Origin: Clostridia bacterium
GTDB lineage: Bacteria > Bacillota > Clostridia > Oscillospirales > CAG-272
Direction: 5' to 3'
Assembly: GCA_017504995.1 (NCBI GenBank)
Contig: JAFVQC010000071.1
Span: forward strand, 1 to 43,975
DNA: 43,975 bases
Each line of letters begins with the position of its first letter. The stretch's first letter is position 1. Below the pieces are notes generated by a model. The model saw only the letters and a program-made list of their open reading frames with translations. It was not told where the DNA came from and did no database searches. The position numbers were made by a program, and so were the translations under genes. This document shows positions 40,196-43,975 of the stretch, in pieces.

Positions 40196-41545
40196 TTATA
40201 TGGTCAAAACGAAATCGTTTTCGCCGTTCTTGGAAAGCGTCGCATTTTTTCTTTCGACACCGCCGTTCGTTTGGATCTCCACGTCGTAATCACCGTAAAA
40301 TCCTCTGAACTCGGCGTTGCCGCACTCGTCGGTAACGACCTCGGTTTCGGTGTGCCAACGCTCCTGAATCAGCTCTTTGATTTTGTAGTATGCGGGCTTA
40401 GGCGAGAGGTCGAAGCGAAGAAGTCCGCCGTAATAATAGTTTTCTCCAAGGGTCATGTTCCCCTGCGATGCCTTGATTGCTTCGGGATCAGGCTCCCAAA
40501 CGTGGGCGTAGCCGTCCACGAGATTCCAATAAATGATCTGCTCTACGTTGGGATGAGAGAACCAGATGGGATAAAGCTTTTCGATCATCTCTGCCTGCAT
40601 CTCCTCGTCCTCGGGGTCCCACGAATAAGAGGGAACGGTGATTTCCGTAATCTGCAAAGGCTTTCCAAATCTTGCGTAAAGATCCATGCTTCGATACAAA
40701 TGCTTGGGATTGAGCATTTGTCTGGTTTTTTCATATTCCTCCTCACGCTTGTTAAACAGATGGAACTGCATACCGATAGCGTCGATCCGCACGCCCTTCA
40801 ACAGGTTTGCTTCTACGTAAGCGGAGTAGGAATCCGTTGCGCGACCGTTGCCGCACCAAGCAAATCTTCTTCCTTCGTTGATACCCAGATGATTGTTGGG
40901 GAAATACTTCTCGGCAAGTCTGAAGCACCATTCCACGAAGTCGGGCTCGTCGTAAAAGCTCGTTCTTCCCTTCCGATGCATCATCTCATTGACCACCTCA
41001 ATGGTACGAATCTTGTCCGCGTATCGCTCGGCAATCTCGGAATACCGTCTCTCCAGCTCGCGCTTGACCTCCTCTACGCTGGCATCGTGCAACCATCTCG
41101 GGAAGAAGAAATCATACGCCAAACCATGCTCGCGTGGCTCGATGCCGTGCTTTTCGCAAAATTCAAGGCAAAGATCGGGGGCGGGGCGACGATAGACCTT
41201 GGGGCTATCCTTCGCATAGCGAGGATTGTTGCGCTGAAGCTCAAGCGCGTCCCAATAAAAGGGCAAGGTCGCCATATTGAACACGTCGGAAAAATACGCT
41301 TTATACTTCTCGTTTTTTTCCTCGGTCTCCAGCTCGTCAAGCATAAACAGATTCGCGCCAAACCGAAATTCGTGGCTTTTTTGAGTCAGCTTGATTTTGG
41401 CGTTGACAATCGGCGCGCCGTTTTGATCAACGATCTTCAGCCTTCCGTCACCTTTTCTGTATTTTTCTATGCCCTCGGATACCTTTTCGTTTACAAAATC
41501 CTTCTGTTCTTCAAACAGATCCAAAACCTTTCTTCTATCGCTCAT
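40196..41545 (-). CDS. Glycoside hydrolase family 10 enzyme, cytosolic
   Basis: A GH10-type endo-1,4-beta-xylanase or xylo-oligosaccharide hydrolase of 449 residues. Residues 35-65 form a short beta segment (RLKIVDQNGAPIVNAKIKL), then the catalytic barrel with FRFGANLF, acid/base E187 in EVVNEMMH and nucleophile E301 in QITEITVP. A C-terminal beta tail (from about 405) follows. No signal peptide is present, so it probably cuts imported oligosaccharides in the cytosol. GAGGAG precedes the ATG. It lies 84 bases after the MBL lipoprotein gene and heads the sugar-acid genes. Confidence 0.92.
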   Translation of the reverse strand: MSDRRKVLDLFEEQKDFVNEKVSEGIEKYRKGDGRLKIVDQNGAPIVNAKIKLTQKSHEFRFGANLFMLDELETEEKNEKYKAYFSDVFNMATLPFYWDALELQRNNPRYAKDSPKVYRRPAPDLCLEFCEKHGIEPREHGLAYDFFFPRWLHDASVEEVKRELERRYSEIAERYADKIRTIEVVNEMMHRKGRTSFYDEPDFVEWCFRLAEKYFPNNHLGINEGRRFAWCGNGRATDSYSAYVEANLLKGVRIDAIGMQFHLFNKREEEYEKTRQMLNPKHLYRSMDLYARFGKPLQITEITVPSYSWDPEDEEMQAEMIEKLYPIWFSHPNVEQIIYWNLVDGYAHVWEPDPEAIKASQGNMTLGENYYYGGLLRFDLSPKPAYYKIKELIQERWHTETEVVTDECGNAEFRGFYGDYDVEIQTNGGVERKNATLSKNGENDFVLTI

Positions 41546-41629
41546 TTCTAATACTCCTCATATAAAAATATATTTACGTGTTTTTTGAAGAAACATCGTA
41601 TAAAAAACTGCCATTTTTCGTTTTATCCA

Positions 41630-43468
41630 TCAAGAATATGTTACATTTTTCGTTCTCGTAAAGTTCTGACCGGTAAAGGGAAGATCGAACACGACGGTAT
41701 CGAATTTTGCCCAGAAGCACTTGTCACTGTTCATATTACCCTGCAACAGATTCGTCTTGACCCAGGATGCCTCCTCGCCACTCCAGACATTATTGATATT
41801 GCTCTCCGCAGTGGGCCATAGAATATAGTTTGCCTTTACCTTCTTCCAGAAGATTCCCGTATCGTAATTGTACCAGCCGTGGTGAGGCATTTGTACCAGA
41901 TTGCAATGCATTGCCTCTCCGTAAAGATTTGCCAGCTCGGTTCCTACCACGCCGTACATATCGCCCGTAATCATCACCGTGTCTAACTCCTGAGTGCCGC
42001 TTGCATCCTTCACCACCACGCGAGTCACGACGGAGCTACTGTTAAAGTTGCCCATCTTTTCATCTGCGCGCTGCTCGGGACTGAAAACAATCTGCAAATC
42101 CACGTTCCGCACGTGATAGATCTGACCCGGATGCGCCTTATACAGCGTTGAACCGTTCTTGACATAGTTCTGCACGGCGGTTCTGTAACCGCTCAGGCTG
42201 CCGTAGTCGGCGGCATCCGACAGGTCGTCGTACATCTCGGGACTTGGCAGATTCAAAATCACCGATTCTACCTTGACCTGATCGTTATATCCCAGCTTAT
42301 CGAACGCAGAGAACGCACCCATATGGTCGCTGTGTGCATGAGTAAGAACCCACGCCGCGATGGTAGGTGTCTTACCCGCGGGGGTATAGGACTTGACGAT
42401 CTCATAAATCCGTCTCGCGTTCTGACGCTTGTACGTCTGGCTGGCGGATGCCGTATCGTTGAAGGCTCCGTCAAAAACCACGAAGCTACCGTCTGCCAGA
42501 TAGAACATATAGCACATTCCGTTCGCGTAAGTATCTCCCGTAGCATCGGGATCGGTAACACCAACCTGCAACAGCTTTGGCACGTAGCCGCTGACGGTGG
42601 TATACTGCCCTGCCGTCGCGGGAACGACGGAAGTCACATCCGTGGTTTCCACAAACACTCTCGCGGTTTTATCGTAGGAGCTGTAAAAGACGTTCAGGAT
42701 GGTATCGCCGTTTACGTAATGCGCGTACTTATTCTGATCCGTCAGAAAATCATAAGAGGATATTCTTTCATAACCCGCAGCCGTTACAAGCGCGTCGTAG
42801 CCCGCGTAAACGTCGGCGCTGACTTTTTCGTACTGAAGCATTTTACAGCCGTCTCCCGTATCGTAAATAACAGAAGAAAGCCCCGCGCCCATAGAGGGAA
42901 CGGTGTCAAAATAGCTGAGGGACTCCACCTTGCCTGTGTATGCCATCGATTTCTCTACGTACAGAGAATCCGGGGTCTTTTTGGAGATGAGATAGTTTCG
43001 AAGTGCCTGACCTGCCTTTTCGACACCCTCCTCCAAATGCGCGCAAACAAGAATCTTATTTCCGACGACCTTTACCGCCCATTCGCTGTACTTCATCGCG
43101 GCAAGAGCTTCCTGCGATTCGGTATAATTGGTCTTACCAACCAAAATCTCCACCGCCGCGGCATCGTGGGTCTGTCCCTTGATGATAAAATCGTCCTTCA
43201 GGGTTGGCGTAGCGTTATAGGAGTTTTTTAGCAGATTAAAAATCGCCGTTGCCGCGGTTTGCTCCCCGCCGGTCGAGTTTTCGGGATAAACCACGTTTAC
43301 CTTGATTTCCTTGTTCACCACGAGGGCAAGCAGAGGATTTTCCTCTACGATGGCGGTGGTTTCTGCGGAAGTCGTATCCGCAGGCATTTCCGTCTTATCA
43401 CCGCAGGCGCTCAGCAACGTGATCAGCGCAAGCAGGGCGCAGAGAAGCGCTAAAAAGTTCCGTTTCAT
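41630..43468 (-). CDS. Lipoprotein with C-terminal metallo-beta-lactamase domain
   Basis: A 612-residue lipoprotein. The signal peptide ends in LLSAC with lipidated C22, followed by a Thr/Glu/Ala linker (25-44). Residues 50-180 hold a segment with TAATAIFNLLKNSY and VEILVGKTNY that recalls the N-terminal domain of alpha-glucuronidase-type enzymes. The C-terminal half has THAHSDHMG (376-384), ITGDMYG and QMPHHGWYN, a metallo-hydrolase site resembling the extracellular domain of ComEC-type proteins. It is expected on the outer membrane face. GGAGG precedes the ATG. A glycan or ester substrate is possible but not shown. Confidence 0.85.
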   Translation of the reverse strand: MKRNFLALLCALLALITLLSACGDKTEMPADTTSAETTAIVEENPLLALVVNKEIKVNVVYPENSTGGEQTAATAIFNLLKNSYNATPTLKDDFIIKGQTHDAAAVEILVGKTNYTESQEALAAMKYSEWAVKVVGNKILVCAHLEEGVEKAGQALRNYLISKKTPDSLYVEKSMAYTGKVESLSYFDTVPSMGAGLSSVIYDTGDGCKMLQYEKVSADVYAGYDALVTAAGYERISSYDFLTDQNKYAHYVNGDTILNVFYSSYDKTARVFVETTDVTSVVPATAGQYTTVSGYVPKLLQVGVTDPDATGDTYANGMCYMFYLADGSFVVFDGAFNDTASASQTYKRQNARRIYEIVKSYTPAGKTPTIAAWVLTHAHSDHMGAFSAFDKLGYNDQVKVESVILNLPSPEMYDDLSDAADYGSLSGYRTAVQNYVKNGSTLYKAHPGQIYHVRNVDLQIVFSPEQRADEKMGNFNSSSVVTRVVVKDASGTQELDTVMITGDMYGVVGTELANLYGEAMHCNLVQMPHHGWYNYDTGIFWKKVKANYILWPTAESNINNVWSGEEASWVKTNLLQGNMNSDKCFWAKFDTVVFDLPFTGQNFTRTKNVTYS

Positions 43469-43776
43469 TTCATACCTCCATAATATTTAGATTTTTTAGG
43501 TTCTATATTTACGGCAGCGGTGCCGTGCCATTATCAATTATTTTCAAAGTCAATATTTTTCATTTGTTTCCATTGTAAGGCGGGGCTTCTCCCGCCATTG
43601 GGATTTTAATTTTCTTTTGTTTTGAAAGGGGCAAAGCTCCCAAAGGAAGCTTGCCCCTTATGGGTTCCGTCGTTTTTATGAAATGGCGGAATCGAAACCG
43701 TCAGCCGCCTGCCCCTCACGCTCACGAAGAACGTGAGAGGTCAGCGTTCCATGCGGCTGATACGGAGGTACGTAAA
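43469..43776. other. Gene-free spacer with several palindromes
   Basis: This 308-base stretch holds no gene. It contains ACGGCA-GCGG-TGCCGT (43511-43526), GGCGGG/CCCGCC (43579-43596), a 15-bp imperfect stem of AAGGGGCAA type (43626-43659), and a larger imperfect inverted repeat CCGTCAGCCGC with GCGGCTGATACGG (43698-43765) enclosing CTCACG-AAGAA-CGTGAG. No clear promoter is visible. Confidence 0.7.
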
Positions 43777-43975
43777 TCAATACTCGGGAGTCCAGTCAAG
43801 AACGGGGTAGGTCTCAGGCTCAGTCGTGGTCTGGGACTGCGTGCTCTGAGGTCTGGGCTTCTTGGTGGTCTCTTCTGCCTTGGTGGTCTCAGGAGCCGCG
43901 GTGGTTGTAGCTGCGGTGGTTTCAGCAGCCTCTTCCTCCTTATCGGAGCAAGCAACGAGAACACTCAGCGTTAAA
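43777..43975 (-). CDS. Small lipoprotein, N-terminus cut by window edge
   Basis: The minus-strand frame enters at 43974 and reads LTLSVLVACSDKEEE, a signal peptide end with a lipobox (LVAC). A low-complexity tail of about 55 residues rich in Thr, Glu, Ala and Pro (ETTAATTTAAPETTKAEETT in parts) follows, ending LDWTPEY and a TGA stop at 43777. The start lies outside the window. It would be a very short surface lipoprotein; the linker composition resembles that of the neighbouring MBL lipoprotein. Function unknown. Confidence 0.7.
   Translation of the reverse strand, partial: LTLSVLVACSDKEEEAAETTAATTTAAPETTKAEETTKKPRPQSTQSQTTTEPETYPVLDWTPEY

Overview
The window looks like a chromosomal segment of a Gram-positive anaerobe of the class Clostridia (Bacillota), of roughly even base composition; I cannot name the genus. 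The reasons are the str operon order rpsL-rpsG-fusA-tuf, a spoVG homologue, PyrR-type attenuation of a class 1B pyr operon (pyrK-pyrD), a DUF1836 regulator, CCA-encoding tRNA genes, strong GGAGG ribosome binding sites, and many near-perfect TTGACA/17 bp/TATAAT promoters. Most of the window is core genome; accessory material lies at about 12.7-13.65 kb and 36-44 kb.

Layout. 1-4475 (minus): str operon, with tuf cut by the window edge. 4574-5307: an XRE-type repressor with a palindrome next to its promoter. 5359-6057 (minus): five tRNA genes (Val, Asp, Phe, Gly, Cys) behind two tandem promoters. 6095-9239 (minus): murC, a methyltransferase and the redox chaperone hslO. 9468-9776 (plus): spoVG. 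9833-11492 (minus): a lipid kinase and a metallophosphoesterase. 11598-12639 (plus): three small unrecognised genes. 12773-13646: a broken REP-associated transposase and an AT-rich membrane gene bounded by inverted palindromic repeats. 13652-14664 (minus): a phosphopantetheinyl transferase and a small beta-rich protein. 14758-16766: a truncated MocR-type regulator divergent from a pyridoxal/pyridoxamine kinase.

16826-26732 (minus) is the pyrimidine operon pyrR-pyrC-carB-pyrK-pyrD-pyrF-(DUF4177)-pyrE-pyrB-pyrI, led by a PyrR-binding hairpin and terminator; carA is not in it. 26804-28136 (minus) is the rpsF-ssb-rpsR operon with its own structured leader. 28245-31363 holds an SDR reductase, a NagD-like HAD phosphatase and a PutP-type sodium symporter.

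31593-36380 (plus) is one apparent transcription unit: a DUF1836 regulator, two membrane proteins, an NfeD-like protein, a flotillin and a two-TM basic membrane protein. It looks like a membrane-microdomain or membrane-stress module.

36381-43975 (minus) is a carbohydrate locus: two lipoproteins (one with a metallo-beta-lactamase domain), a cytosolic GH10 xylanase-like enzyme, an enolase-superfamily dehydratase, a RraA-family protein, an SDR and an UlaG-like lactonase. Together they suggest import and breakdown of acid-substituted xylan oligosaccharides; that pathway is inferred from the gene families.
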